NCBI RefSeq assembly: GCF_002896875.1
Contig: NZ_CP023278.1
Location: 3,954,501 to 4,018,500 of the forward strand
From: Nostoc sp. CENA543
GTDB taxonomy: Bacteria > Cyanobacteriota > Cyanobacteriia > Cyanobacteriales > Nostocaceae
Length of the DNA: 64,000 bases
Reading direction: 5' to 3'
Under the pieces are notes generated by a model that saw only the letters and a program-made list of their open reading frames with translations, was not told the DNA's origin and did not search any database. The translations under genes were made by a program, and so were the position numbers. This document shows, one piece after another, positions 36,777 through 45,180 of the stretch; position 1 is the stretch's first letter, and each line of letters begins with the position of its first letter.

Positions 36777-36899
36777 ATGTCAAATCTTAATTTTGATTCT
36801 CAATTTGTGAGTAAAAATACCGTTAATTCTGGATACTCAAATTTAGATAACCACAAATCAATCTACACTCCCATATGCACAGGCTTCTTTTTGATGTAA
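36777..36899 (+). CDS. Candidate 40-residue peptide gene
   Basis: ATG 36777 is preceded by GAGAGG at five bases, one of the better ribosome binding sites in the window. The frame gives 40 residues, polar and Asn/Ser-rich at first (MSNLNFDSQFVSKN) and ending YTPICTGFFLM. It is divergent from the PATAN-REC gene. No RGSGR-type or other known signalling motif is present and no family is recognised, so this rests on the ribosome binding site and isolation alone. Confidence 0.35.
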   Translation: MSNLNFDSQFVSKNTVNSGYSNLDNHKSIYTPICTGFFLM

Positions 36900-37154
36900 C
36901 TATTTTAGAGATTGTCAATTTGATTTATATCCGTGGAAATTCTGATTTTTAATTACACTAAAAATAGTATTGGTCAGCAATTTTTGTGATTGGTATAAAA
37001 GAATTAACATAAAGTTAAGTTAGTCAGAATATATAAACTTAAATTAATTAATATTTCCACCACTTTACAGCTCATATCATATCTGAGTAAGAGGTTAACG
37101 GGATGATGCTCATACCATTTTTTTATCAAGCTGTATAGAATTTGACTCCCCTAA

Positions 37155-37290
37155 ATTCACGCCACTTGACAGCAGTTGCTTTATGCTGGGGAACCCGTCC
37201 GTCCACTGCACTGCCTTCTTTAAGCCGGGAAACCATGCACTGCCGATGCTCCTGCGTCGCTAACACTAACGCAGTGGCTCCCCTGAAAAA
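37155..37290. repeat. GC-richer dispersed-repeat sequence
   Basis: The stretch around GGGGAACCCGTCCGTCCACT and CGCTAACACTAACGCAGTGG stands out from the AT-rich flanks and resembles interspersed palindromic repeats of Nostoc genomes. It has internal short inverted pairs (CACTGC / GCAGTGG). Short frames here look non-coding. Confidence 0.5.
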
Positions 37291-37304
37291 AGGGATTTTG
37301 ATTC

Positions 37305-37415
37305 TAGTGGTCTATTGCATTAATTTTCAAGTTTGTAGTTGGGCTTTACCCCTTTTCATTTAAGCGATAAATCGCAACTACGAAAGCCCCAAATATCTAA
37401 TAAAACAGACCACGA
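37305..37415. mobile_element. 111-bp MITE-like element
   Basis: TAGTGGTCTATTGCATTA (37305-37322) and the reverse complement of TAATAAAACAGACCACGA (37398-37415) agree at 14 of 18 positions. Inside, GTAGTTGGGCTTT and AACTACGAAAGCCC form a second, looser inverted pair. There is no coding capacity. Confidence 0.55.
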
Positions 37416-37774
37416 CGGTTGTTTGATTAGATATTGCCTGTATATTCAGTCGGCGATGGAGAGTAGGTAAACAAAGGTTTATAGCTTACTGGCTCAACCA
37501 CAAATCCTTACGTGAAGTGAAATGGAATTTGGGTATAGTCCATACTACAGCTATTTGCCGCTTCGATATATCCAGTTATTTCTCGTTCTTTTAGACCAAT
37601 CCTTTAGATCATCCTTTTTGAGACGATCCCATTACCTGTGTCTTAGGTTTCAAAATCGTACTTATCAAAATTTTCAGTCTCAGATTTAAGTATCTTATTT
37701 GATGGTTAACTTAAGAAGCAGGTAAAGGATCATTCTGTTCAAAAAGGGTTTTAACTAGTTAGCTTGTTGGAGTC

Positions 37775-38392
37775 TTAGCGGAGAAAGCTGCTAATTAACC
37801 ACAAAAGTACGAAAGTCAGCACAGTGGAAAACTGATTACCGCTTAGATTAATGAATTGTACTTGTGACAAGAGCCAGGCAGCAATTAGCCCTCCGCTAAT
37901 TAAGCCAACAATCAGTCCTACAAGAGTAAGTAAAACTGATCTGCCAAATCTACCTTCTTTACGATTGAGGAAGAAAACGCTAACTCCTATGCCAACCACT
38001 AACGCTAACTGCAAAAGCTGATCGCCTGTAAAAATGCTGATTACACTTAAACCCACGTACCAAGCTCCGGGTAAAAGTATATCTGTCATTGTGGGCTGAT
38101 CCAGGAAATTTTGCAGCCATGCAGGTGATTGCTCACGAGAAGTTAAACTTTCTTTAGGTGGTGATTGTATCCTTAATTCTGGAAAGCGGATACGTTCTGG
38201 CACTTTGATTTTTCCTTCCTGGCGCATCCGTAAGCGATCCATTAAAATCGCATCGTAAGCAGCTTCAACGATTTCTACGCTTTTAGCATCGCCACTACAT
38301 TGCTCCATCAGGCGATTGCGAGCGTCCTGAATTTCGTCAAAGCTAGCATCTTCTGATACCCCAAGTTTTTCGTAGGGATTTTGATCGCGCAT
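37775..38392 (-). CDS. CPP1-like protein with degenerate J domain and membrane helices
   Basis: A 205-residue protein. The N-terminal 70 residues resemble a J domain without the HPD motif (NPYEKLGVSEDASFDEIQDA, EAAYDAILMDRL). The C-terminal half has three or four helices (LLPGAWYVGLSVISIF, LALVVGIGVSVFFL, LLTLVGLIVGLISGGLIAAW, VLTFVLLWLISSFL). This layout is that of the cyanobacterial and plastid CPP1 (DUF3353) family; the plant protein protects protochlorophyllide oxidoreductase. A role in thylakoid protein or pigment handling is inferred from that. It is a single gene. Confidence 0.85.
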   Translation of the reverse strand: MRDQNPYEKLGVSEDASFDEIQDARNRLMEQCSGDAKSVEIVEAAYDAILMDRLRMRQEGKIKVPERIRFPELRIQSPPKESLTSREQSPAWLQNFLDQPTMTDILLPGAWYVGLSVISIFTGDQLLQLALVVGIGVSVFFLNRKEGRFGRSVLLTLVGLIVGLISGGLIAAWLLSQVQFINLSGNQFSTVLTFVLLWLISSFLR

Positions 38393-39070
38393 GGGAGTTT
38401 ATACTTCAGCCTTTATCAGTGGCAATTTTTTGTTAGAGAATAACAATTGTAGATTTTAATTTGATCGAAGACAAACGTATCGACCGAATTTTATGCTCTA
38501 CCAGGATAGTAGCACGCGTTAGCCAAGTTGACCCAGGAATTTCAACTACTGCAACTTTAACATATTGTTATAACTCCGTGTATACCCCCATGTCGTTGAC
38601 CAATTCTAGCTCTAACCTAGAATTTGAACCGGGAGTATCTGTAACACTATTTTTTGGTGCTTCAGACTTGGCGATTTACCATAATATGAGGATATCCCAA
38701 TGATTTAGCTTTCATCTTAAGTAGTGGTATCAATCCACATAAAGATTTAAAATGGAAAATTTTTCCATCCCCATCCAACTATTATACGGAAGTCTCCTGG
38801 AACAATAAATTATGGGGTGGCTCATGGATTAGCATTGGGTAGTTAAACACATTAAGTTTCTTATGACAGTATTGCAATTAAACTGTAATAATAGTTATCT
38901 AAATTCTCTTAGTGTGTTTGTCCGGCGTTTTGACTTCACTATCCTTGAGATAATCAGGAAATATGTTTCTGATGCCTGTAGTTCCTTAAATAATACATAG
39001 GTGGAAACTGCGTTTTACGCAATACTGCTGTTAATCTTGAAGAAATTTATTTTTGTGTAAAGAGATGGTC
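38393..39070. other. 678-bp intergenic region before the OmpR-family regulator
   Basis: It holds the divergent promoters of the CPP1-like gene and the response regulator. An 80-codon TTG-started frame at 38461-38703 has no ribosome binding site or family match, so I do not call it. Confidence 0.45.
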
Positions 39071-39787
39071 ATGGCTCCTGCCAAGATTCTTGTAGTTGAT
39101 GACGACCCGGCGGTTCGGAATTTAATCCAACGCTTTTTATTGAAACAAAGCTATCAGGTAGAAGCGGCTGAGGACGGTAAGACGGCCTTGTCCTTGTTTG
39201 AGCAATTTAACCCGGATTTGGTCATTCTTGACGTTAATTTGCCAGATGTAATAGGCTTCAACCTCTGTCAAGAGATGCAAAGTCGTAATGGCGTTTTTGT
39301 TCTCATGCTGACTAGCCGTGCAGATGAGGCTGACAAGATTCGTGGCTTTGCTAAAGGTGCTGATGACTATCTCACAAAGCCATTTGGCTTGGGAGAACTG
39401 GAAGTCAGAGTTGCAGCGATTTTAAGACGGCAGAGAGTGGTGACTAACGCCGAACAAAAACGCTTGCAGTTTGAGAAGTTGATGATTGATCCCGTGCGGC
39501 GAGAGGTGACACTGAATAGTCAGCCTGTTCCGTTAACGGCTTTAGAATTTGATTTGTTACATTTTTTAGCTAGCCATCCTGGTCGAGTCTGGCGACGTGC
39601 GGAGTTGATCCAAGAAGTCTGGGATTATGAATATGTTGGTGATCAGCGAGTTGTAGATGTACATATAGGTCAAATTCGCAAAAAGATTGAAGTCGATGCT
39701 AGTCAACCAGCATTAATTCAGACTGTGCGTGGGGTGGGTTATAAATTTGAATGTCCAACTCATTCCCAGTTAGAAACGAATCCTTGA
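39071..39787 (+). CDS. OmpR/PhoB-family response regulator
   Basis: About 238 residues from ATG 39071, which has AAAGAG six bases upstream; ATG 39065 and TTG 39053 lie in frame before it. The receiver (1-120) has KILVVDDDPAVRNLI, the phospho-acceptor in LVILDVNLPDVIGFN and DYLTKPFGLGE. The winged-helix output domain has LTALEFDLLHFLASHPGRVW, VVDVHIGQIRKKIE and the final TVRGVGYKFE. It differs clearly from RpaA and RpaB in the receiver, so I give no symbol. No histidine kinase is adjacent. Confidence 0.93.
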   Translation: MAPAKILVVDDDPAVRNLIQRFLLKQSYQVEAAEDGKTALSLFEQFNPDLVILDVNLPDVIGFNLCQEMQSRNGVFVLMLTSRADEADKIRGFAKGADDYLTKPFGLGELEVRVAAILRRQRVVTNAEQKRLQFEKLMIDPVRREVTLNSQPVPLTALEFDLLHFLASHPGRVWRRAELIQEVWDYEYVGDQRVVDVHIGQIRKKIEVDASQPALIQTVRGVGYKFECPTHSQLETNP

Positions 39788-40034
39788 TAGCTTTTTAATA
39801 CTCGCAATTTATTTATTAGTAGTGGGCATGGTATATACCATGCCCAAATTTGTAGGAAAAAATTTGCTGTTAATCTCACAATTTTGGCGATCGCTCAACA
39901 ATTTATTCCAAAATATTGTTAATTGATTTTTAATTTTGAATGGTTTTTGCAGACGCAGGAAAGAATTTATGCTGGACAGTACCAGCACAGTGTCTGGTAC
40001 ATCAAAGCCTATAAATACACCACGTCATTGCAAA

Positions 40035-40232
40035 TTAGCAATTGTGAAACAAAGTTTCTAAATAAACGCGGGCAGCACGGCGATCGCTGTCGCCATTTTG
40101 CAGTAAAAACAATGATAGGGCTGCTGTTAATACCCGATTTTGATCCCAATCGGGGTGAGTCTCTAAATAAGTTTTCAGTGATTCATGAAGAGTTTCGGGG
40201 ATTTCTGTAAAAATACTAACTGTTGCGTTCAT
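40035..40232 (-). CDS. DUF2811 family small protein
   Basis: A 65-residue protein whose core, ETLHESLKTYLETHPDWDQN followed by RVLTAALSLFLLQNG, is the signature of the small cyanobacterial DUF2811 family. The predicted strand-helix-helix resembles ribbon-helix-helix proteins, so DNA or protein binding is possible. GGAAA precedes the ATG by five bases. It is a single gene. Confidence 0.85.
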   Translation of the reverse strand: MNATVSIFTEIPETLHESLKTYLETHPDWDQNRVLTAALSLFLLQNGDSDRRAARVYLETLFHNC

Positions 40233-40327
40233 GGTGTTTTCCTTGTGGGAGTTCAGTTAAAACGAACTATTGCTTGGAGTGAGGCTGCTTTAGGCAACAT
40301 CTACACTGACCTCTAAGGTAAGTTTTG

Positions 40328-40618
40328 ATGTCAACGGTTGCACAAACTATAAAACCCGGCCGCATCATTGTGCGACAAGAGGGGGTGGGTTTGTCAATGC
40401 TGCGAAATGTTAAAAACAATCGCACTCAAAATAAATGCGAACGCAATCATCAATATTTCAAGCAGATTTTTGTTACATTTCTTAATAAGAACTCAGTCCT
40501 CTGCACTGAACTAGACTCTAGATCAAAAATCCCCAGCAAGCCTGCAAGTGCTTATCCCCTCGTAGAACATCTGTGGAAAACTGGGAAAACTCCTGTGGAA
40601 ACTCTGTGGAATGAATGA
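40328..40618 (+). CDS. Hypothetical short ORF, weak support
   Basis: A 96-codon frame from ATG 40328 with AAGG ten bases upstream. The product is basic and Lys/Asn-rich with no recognisable domain. It sits between the DUF2811 gene and the MFS gene, and may be chance. Confidence 0.25.
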   Translation: MSTVAQTIKPGRIIVRQEGVGLSMLRNVKNNRTQNKCERNHQYFKQIFVTFLNKNSVLCTELDSRSKIPSKPASAYPLVEHLWKTGKTPVETLWNE

Positions 40619-40680
40619 GGAAAATATCAGCCAATGATAAGAATTACAAAAACGTGATCATTTAATGACATTATTTGCCC

Positions 40681-41946
40681 ATGAAAACTGCGTTCCTATC
40701 CCAGTTATCTTGTTTGTTACCCTCGATACATCCTCAAGTTAGGGTTTTGGCGATCGCCAGGTTCCTCTCAGAATTAGGTACGGGGTTTACCCTGATTTAC
40801 GCCCCGATCTTTTTTGTCAACCAACTGGGGTTATCTACTACTATCGTCGGTTTTGGCTTGGCTAGTAGCTCATTTTCTGGGTTTTTCGGTAGGATTCTGG
40901 GGGGTGCTTTAACAGACTCACCCAGATGGGGTCGTCGCCGCACCTTATTGCTAGCAACAGCAATTTCTGCTGTTGGGTCATTAGTGTTAGCAACAACCAC
41001 CAATTTTGCAACTCTGGTCATCGGTAATTTAGTTTATGGTTTGGGTATAGGCTTGTACTGGCCAGCCACAGAGGCAGTTGTGGCAGATAGTAGTGACATA
41101 GATAATCGCCGTGAAGCTTTTGCCCTGACTCGGTTAGCAGATCATTTAGGGTTAGCAATTGGACTAGTATTGGCGGGGGTATTGGTGACAATCTTCATGA
41201 GTTATCGTTGGTTGTTCGTTGTTGACGCTTTCTCGTTTGTGGTGTTTTTTGGGGTGGTTTACGTGGCGATGAAAAAGCCCGATCAACTCTTAGTACAGCC
41301 GACACAACAGACGCAAAACTTTACAGCCTGGATATCAGCCTTAAGCGATCGCCGTTTCTTGATTTACATTGCGGCCAATATCCTGTTCACCATATATATT
41401 TCTCAAATCCACACAATTATTCCCCTGTATTTAAAAAACTTCATTTCTGTGGGAGAGACAGCCCAAAGCTTTAGCGAATCTACAATTAGCAGATTATTTT
41501 CTTGGCACTTGGTCTTAGTAATTATCTGTCAACTACCTCTGACCAATCTTTTAAAACGCTACTCCCACTCACAAGCACTCACCGTTTCGGCTATTTTGTG
41601 GGCTATTGGTTTTAGTTTAATTTGGGTGACAGGTAACTTCCCATCCTATCAATTAATTTGGGCGACATTGGCATTAACAGCATTAGCGATGGCATCTGTA
41701 GCATACAACCCATCAGCTGCCTCTCTCGTCACCGATTTAGCCCCCGAATCCCACCGAGGAATCTACTTTGCTATTAATTCCCTATGTTGGGCTTTAGGTG
41801 GATTTATCGGCTCACCCTTGGGAGGGTGGGCTTTAGATCAATCACCCCTGATTACTCATCATTTTTGGTTGGGCTTTGTTTTGAGTGTAGCGATCGCCAT
41901 CACCATTTTGCAGTATTTAAATTGGGTTTTAGTCAATAGTCAATAG
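40681..41946 (+). CDS. Major facilitator superfamily transporter
   Basis: About 421 residues from ATG 40681, with about 12 membrane helices. The loop 2-3 motif appears as GRILGGALTDSPRWGRRRTL, the usual MFS G-x(3)-D-x(2)-GRR pattern. The central loop separates two six-helix halves (about residue 200), and PSAASLVTDLAPESHRGIYF with the preceding helix recalls drug/proton antiporters. Direction and substrate are unknown. The last residues (VNSQ) and the stop codon belong to a TAGTCAA array. Confidence 0.9.
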   Translation: MKTAFLSQLSCLLPSIHPQVRVLAIARFLSELGTGFTLIYAPIFFVNQLGLSTTIVGFGLASSSFSGFFGRILGGALTDSPRWGRRRTLLLATAISAVGSLVLATTTNFATLVIGNLVYGLGIGLYWPATEAVVADSSDIDNRREAFALTRLADHLGLAIGLVLAGVLVTIFMSYRWLFVVDAFSFVVFFGVVYVAMKKPDQLLVQPTQQTQNFTAWISALSDRRFLIYIAANILFTIYISQIHTIIPLYLKNFISVGETAQSFSESTISRLFSWHLVLVIICQLPLTNLLKRYSHSQALTVSAILWAIGFSLIWVTGNFPSYQLIWATLALTALAMASVAYNPSAASLVTDLAPESHRGIYFAINSLCWALGGFIGSPLGGWALDQSPLITHHFWLGFVLSVAIAITILQYLNWVLVNSQ

Positions 41947-42085
41947 TCAATAGTCATTAGTCATTAGTCATTAGTCATTAGGCATGGGGCATTGGGCATT
42001 GGGAATGGAACAAGGGAAGAAAAACGATAATTAATAAGTGTTACACTTCCCACTCTCTACTCACTACTCACTACTCAGCACTCAC
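41935..42085 (+). repeat. STRR arrays after the MFS gene
   Basis: About seven TAGTCAA/TAGTCAT units (41935-41982) include the MFS stop codon. GGGCATT units follow (41985-42004), and ACTCACT/ACTCAGC units at 42055-42090. Confidence 0.9.
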
Positions 42086-42087
42086 CA

Positions 42088-42126
42088 CTCAGCACCGGCT
42101 AAACGCCGCGCTACCGCTAACAGCAC
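42088..42126 (-). repeat. 39-bp dispersed repeat, copy A
   Basis: Its reverse complement matches the copy at 44487-44525 at 36 of 39 positions (GTGCTGTTAGC...GGCGTTTAGCC). It contains the hairpin-forming core GCGGTAGCGCGGCG. Confidence 0.8.
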
Positions 42127-42136
42127 TCACCACTCC

Positions 42137-42787
42137 CTAACGTCGCCGTTCTTGTAGCTTACGATAAACTGCCTTTAAATCTACTTGATGGTGAGCTAAG
42201 GCAACTAGTGTGTGGTAAAGCAAGTCTGCAACTTCACCAGCGATCGCATCGTGTTCGTCATCTTTGAATGCCATCACTACTTCAGCTGATTCTTCACCGA
42301 TTTTTTTTAAAATCTTGTTATCGCCACCAGCTAATAACTTACAAGTGTAGGAACTTTCATTGGGATGATCGCGGCGATCGCATATCACTTGAAACACTTG
42401 AGATAAAGTATCCCCAGGTGGAGCAATGATTTGTCCTTCGATTTGATGAAAACAACTACGTTCACCTGTATGACAGGCAATATCTCCTATTTGCTCTACA
42501 CCAATTAGTAAAGCATCGCTGTCGCAATCATATCGAATGCTTTTTACCTTTTGGATATGCCCTGAAGTCCCGCCTTTGTGCCATAATTCTTGACGGGAAC
42601 GGCTCCAAAACCAAGTTTCTTTTGTGTCTAAAGTCTTTTGTAAAGATTCCCGATTCATCCAAGCCATCATTAGTACAGTACCATCCAAATAGTCTTGGAC
42701 AATTGCTGGTACTAAACCACGTTCATCGTAGCGAATTTTTTCAATGGGAATGGCATTGTGTAGTGATTGGGAATCGGTGGAAAACAT
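42137..42787 (-). CDS. hisIE: Phosphoribosyl-AMP cyclohydrolase / phosphoribosyl-ATP pyrophosphatase
   Basis: A 216-residue bifunctional enzyme for steps 2 and 3 of histidine synthesis. The HisI half (1-115) shows [30 protein letters not shown], the metal-binding DCDSDALL and CHTGERSCF. The HisE half (120-216) shows [20 protein letters not shown] and [12 protein letters not shown]. Both active sites look intact. It stands alone, as his genes usually do in cyanobacteria. STRR arrays and the 39-bp repeat lie just beyond the stop codon. Confidence 0.96.
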   Translation of the reverse strand: MFSTDSQSLHNAIPIEKIRYDERGLVPAIVQDYLDGTVLMMAWMNRESLQKTLDTKETWFWSRSRQELWHKGGTSGHIQKVKSIRYDCDSDALLIGVEQIGDIACHTGERSCFHQIEGQIIAPPGDTLSQVFQVICDRRDHPNESSYTCKLLAGGDNKILKKIGEESAEVVMAFKDDEHDAIAGEVADLLYHTLVALAHHQVDLKAVYRKLQERRR

Positions 42788-42883
42788 ACCAGCTAAATTA
42801 TTCTAGTGAAACTAATCATGTCTGGTTTCACGATACCATTATCGATAGTACAACTGGCATGATTTTTCCACACCCTATATGAA

Positions 42884-43078
42884 TCATCTTAGTAAAACTA
42901 CATTCCTTTCCATTGCTGATTGGATTCTGACAGCACTTAAGGCCACATGGTGAGCCTTAGTATCTTCACCATACCAATGCAAAGCTGAGTTAAAGGCGGC
43001 GCGATACAGGTCTTGGTATGCCTCTGATAATTCAGTACGGATTTCTAAAGGCAAGTCTTGGTTGGACTTGTATAACAT
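42884..43078 (-). CDS. ChaB-family small protein
   Basis: A 64-residue protein whose N-terminal core MLYKSNQDLPLEIRTELSEA followed by YQDLYRAAFNSALHWY matches ChaB. ChaB was first described as a putative regulator of cation transport in E. coli, but its function is not settled. No ChaA exchanger adjoins it. No Shine-Dalgarno is visible at ATG 43076-43078. It is divergent from hemL. Confidence 0.8.
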   Translation of the reverse strand: MLYKSNQDLPLEIRTELSEAYQDLYRAAFNSALHWYGEDTKAHHVALSAVRIQSAMERNVVLLR

Positions 43079-43187
43079 ATCGTTATTTTTTTGGTTCTGT
43101 TAATTTTATACGATATAAGTTCTAGGCGAAATTTAACCCTATCCTAAGATAGAGCTTTTTTTGAATGCCCACTGTTAGGAGAGAACC

Positions 43188-44486
43188 TTGGTAAATACCA
43201 CAATTAAAACCACTAAATCACAAGAAATTTTTGCGGCTGCCCAACATCTCATGCCAGGCGGTGTTAGCTCCCCAGTTCGTGCTTTTAAATCTGTAGGGGG
43301 ACAACCTATAGTCTTTGATCGGGTCAAGGGCGCATACATTTGGGATGTAGATGGCAACCAATATATCGACTACGTAGGTACTTGGGGGCCAGCTATTTGC
43401 GGTCACGCCCATCCAGAAGTGATTAGCGCACTCCACGAAGCTTTGGAAAAAGGTACTAGCTTCGGTGCGCCCTCGGTGCTAGAAAATGTCCTGGCGGAAA
43501 TGGTAATTGCTGCCGTTCCTAGCATTGAGATGGTACGATTCGTCAACTCCGGTACAGAAGCTTGTATGGCTGTGCTACGGCTGATGCGTGCCTTCACTAA
43601 CCGAGAGAAAATCATCAAGTTTGAAGGTTGCTACCACGGCCATGCTGATATGTTCTTAGTCAAAGCAGGCTCAGGTGTCGCTACCCTTGGCTTACCTGAT
43701 TCCCCTGGTGTACCTAAGTCAGCTACTAGCAGCACCCTAACAGCACCGTACAATGACTTAGAAGCTGTGAAAGCTTTATTTGAAGAGAACCGTGATCAAA
43801 TTGCGGGTGTAATTCTTGAACCTGTTGTGGGTAATGCCGGATTTATCACCCCCGATGCTGGCTTTTTAGAAGGTCTACGGGAACTGACTCATGAGCATGG
43901 CGCATTGCTTGTGTTTGATGAAGTTATGACTGGTTTCCGCATTGCTTATGGTGGCGCACAAGAGAAATTTGGCATCACACCAGATTTAACCACTATGGGT
44001 AAAGTTATCGGTGGTGGTTTGCCAGTAGGTGCTTATGGAGGTCGCCGCGATATCATGTCTATGATTGCTCCGGCTGGCCCTGTGTATCAGGCTGGAACTC
44101 TTTCGGGTAATCCTCTGGCTATGACGGCAGGGATTAAAACTTTGGAACTATTGCAAAAGCCTGGTAATTATGAGTATTTAGAGCGCATTACCAAAAGGCT
44201 TGCTGATGGCTTACTACAAGCAGCTAAAGAAACTGGTCATGCAGCTTGCGGTGGTTCTATTAGCGCGATGTTCGGCTTATTTTTTACCTCTGGCCCTGTG
44301 CATAACTATGAAGATGCCAAAAAGTCAGATACAGCTAAATTCGGTCGTTTCCATCGCGGTATGTTAGAACGCGGTGTTTATTTAGCACCTTCTCAATTTG
44401 AGGCTGGCTTTACTTCTTTAGCTCACACTGAAGAAGATATTGACCAGACGATCGCGATCGCTCGTGAGGTCTTATCTAGTCTCTAG
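43188..44486 (+). CDS. hemL: Glutamate-1-semialdehyde 2,1-aminomutase
   Basis: A 432-residue PLP enzyme that makes 5-aminolevulinate for haem, chlorophyll and bilins. Key motifs are [66 protein letters not shown] and the PLP-lysine in [17 protein letters not shown]. The start is TTG 43188, supported by AGGAGAG four bases upstream and by the family's usual N-terminus. The 39-bp dispersed repeat begins at the base after the stop codon. Confidence 0.98.
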   Translation: MVNTTIKTTKSQEIFAAAQHLMPGGVSSPVRAFKSVGGQPIVFDRVKGAYIWDVDGNQYIDYVGTWGPAICGHAHPEVISALHEALEKGTSFGAPSVLENVLAEMVIAAVPSIEMVRFVNSGTEACMAVLRLMRAFTNREKIIKFEGCYHGHADMFLVKAGSGVATLGLPDSPGVPKSATSSTLTAPYNDLEAVKALFEENRDQIAGVILEPVVGNAGFITPDAGFLEGLRELTHEHGALLVFDEVMTGFRIAYGGAQEKFGITPDLTTMGKVIGGGLPVGAYGGRRDIMSMIAPAGPVYQAGTLSGNPLAMTAGIKTLELLQKPGNYEYLERITKRLADGLLQAAKETGHAACGGSISAMFGLFFTSGPVHNYEDAKKSDTAKFGRFHRGMLERGVYLAPSQFEAGFTSLAHTEEDIDQTIAIAREVLSSL

Positions 44487-44525
44487 GTGCTGTTAGCCGT
44501 AGCACGGCGTTTAGCCAGTGCTGAG
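44487..44525 (+). repeat. 39-bp dispersed repeat, copy B
   Basis: Inverted relative to copy A (42088-42126) with three mismatches. It begins directly after the hemL stop codon and can form a stem around GCACGGCG. Confidence 0.8.
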
Positions 44526-44555
44526 TTCAAGAATTAACTCAGCACTGTCAACACC

Positions 44556-44717
44556 TCAACAGCCACAGCCTTTGTGATTGCACCCTTGGATAGTTTTATG
44601 CCCTTCAGCACAACCCTCAGAACAGTAGAATTTCCCATCTTTATTGATGGCATCTTCTACTGAAACAATACACAGGCAATTCGGACAAGCACATTTCATC
44701 TGGTTGATGGTAGTCAT
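44556..44717 (-). CDS. smtA: SmtA-type bacterial metallothionein
   Basis: A 53-residue protein that binds Zn2+, Cd2+ and Cu+. It holds nine Cys (9, 11, 14, 16, 32, 36, 46, 51, 53) and two His (40, 48), the spacing of the Zn4Cys9His2 cluster of Synechococcus SmtA. Segments KCACPNCLC, YCSEGCAEGHK and GCNHKGCGC are visible. It is short enough to be missed by length-based gene calling. An SmtB/ArsR-type operator lies 43 bases upstream of the ATG (44760-44773). No smtB-like gene is in the window, so the regulator would be encoded elsewhere. Confidence 0.95.
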   Translation of the reverse strand: MTTINQMKCACPNCLCIVSVEDAINKDGKFYCSEGCAEGHKTIQGCNHKGCGC

Positions 44718-44759
44718 AATTTTTGCTGCCTAATATTACTATCAATACAATACAACATC

Positions 44760-44773
44760 TGAACAGATATTCA
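44760..44773 (-). promoter_or_regulatory. SmtB/ArsR-type operator upstream of smtA
   Basis: On the minus strand it reads TGAATATCTGTTCA, followed by GATGTT. The TGAA-N6-TTCA imperfect palindrome and the GATGTT flank match the known smt operator half-sites of the zinc-sensing SmtB family. A possible -10 region lies between it and the ATG. Confidence 0.7.
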
Positions 44774-45180
44774 TTTATTTTGACGAAATTCACATTAAAT
44801 TTTGTCTCAGCAACCGCATTTGTGGAGTAAATCAACCAGTTCACAAAAGTCCTGGTAGTCCAGAATGCCAATTAAGTAAAAATGCTGAGAAATAGTATTT
44901 TTTAGTAATTAAAACTATTATTTTTATAATTTACTTACGTATAAAAAATAAAATAGCAATCGCTGATGTTATTGCAACAGAGAGACTCGACACTGTTTAC
45001 TAGCATAGGTATAATAAGTTGTTTGACATCATAATTGCTTTACGTAAATCAGATCCAACTTTAGCAACTCTTCAAAGGATTTACCGCAAAACTGACCTAG
45101 CAGGAGTTGATTTTGGATCTCAATAATTGAAGAAGAGTCTCACTCTCACCGTTACTATTCGTGCAGCGAGTTCACAGTGC
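44774..45180. other. Divergent intergenic region between smtA and the kinase gene
   Basis: 407 bp of AT-rich DNA holding both promoters. No gene or strong structure is seen apart from the smtA operator at its left edge. Confidence 0.45.

Larger units (their letters stand above)
36626..37774. other. 1.1-kb region upstream of the phototaxis-type operon
   Basis: AT-rich DNA from 36626 to about 37130 with one small ORF candidate (36777-36899). From about 37140 to 37415 the base composition changes and dispersed repeats dominate. Between 37416 and 37774 I see no gene or clear structure. Confidence 0.5.

Noticed and set aside
37142-37363. 73-codon plus-strand frame
   Set aside because: It lies within dispersed repeats and its translation looks like read-through of palindromic sequence.
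38461-38703. 80-codon plus-strand frame before the OmpR-family regulator
   Set aside because: It opens with TTG, has no ribosome binding site, and its product shows no domain or plausible composition.
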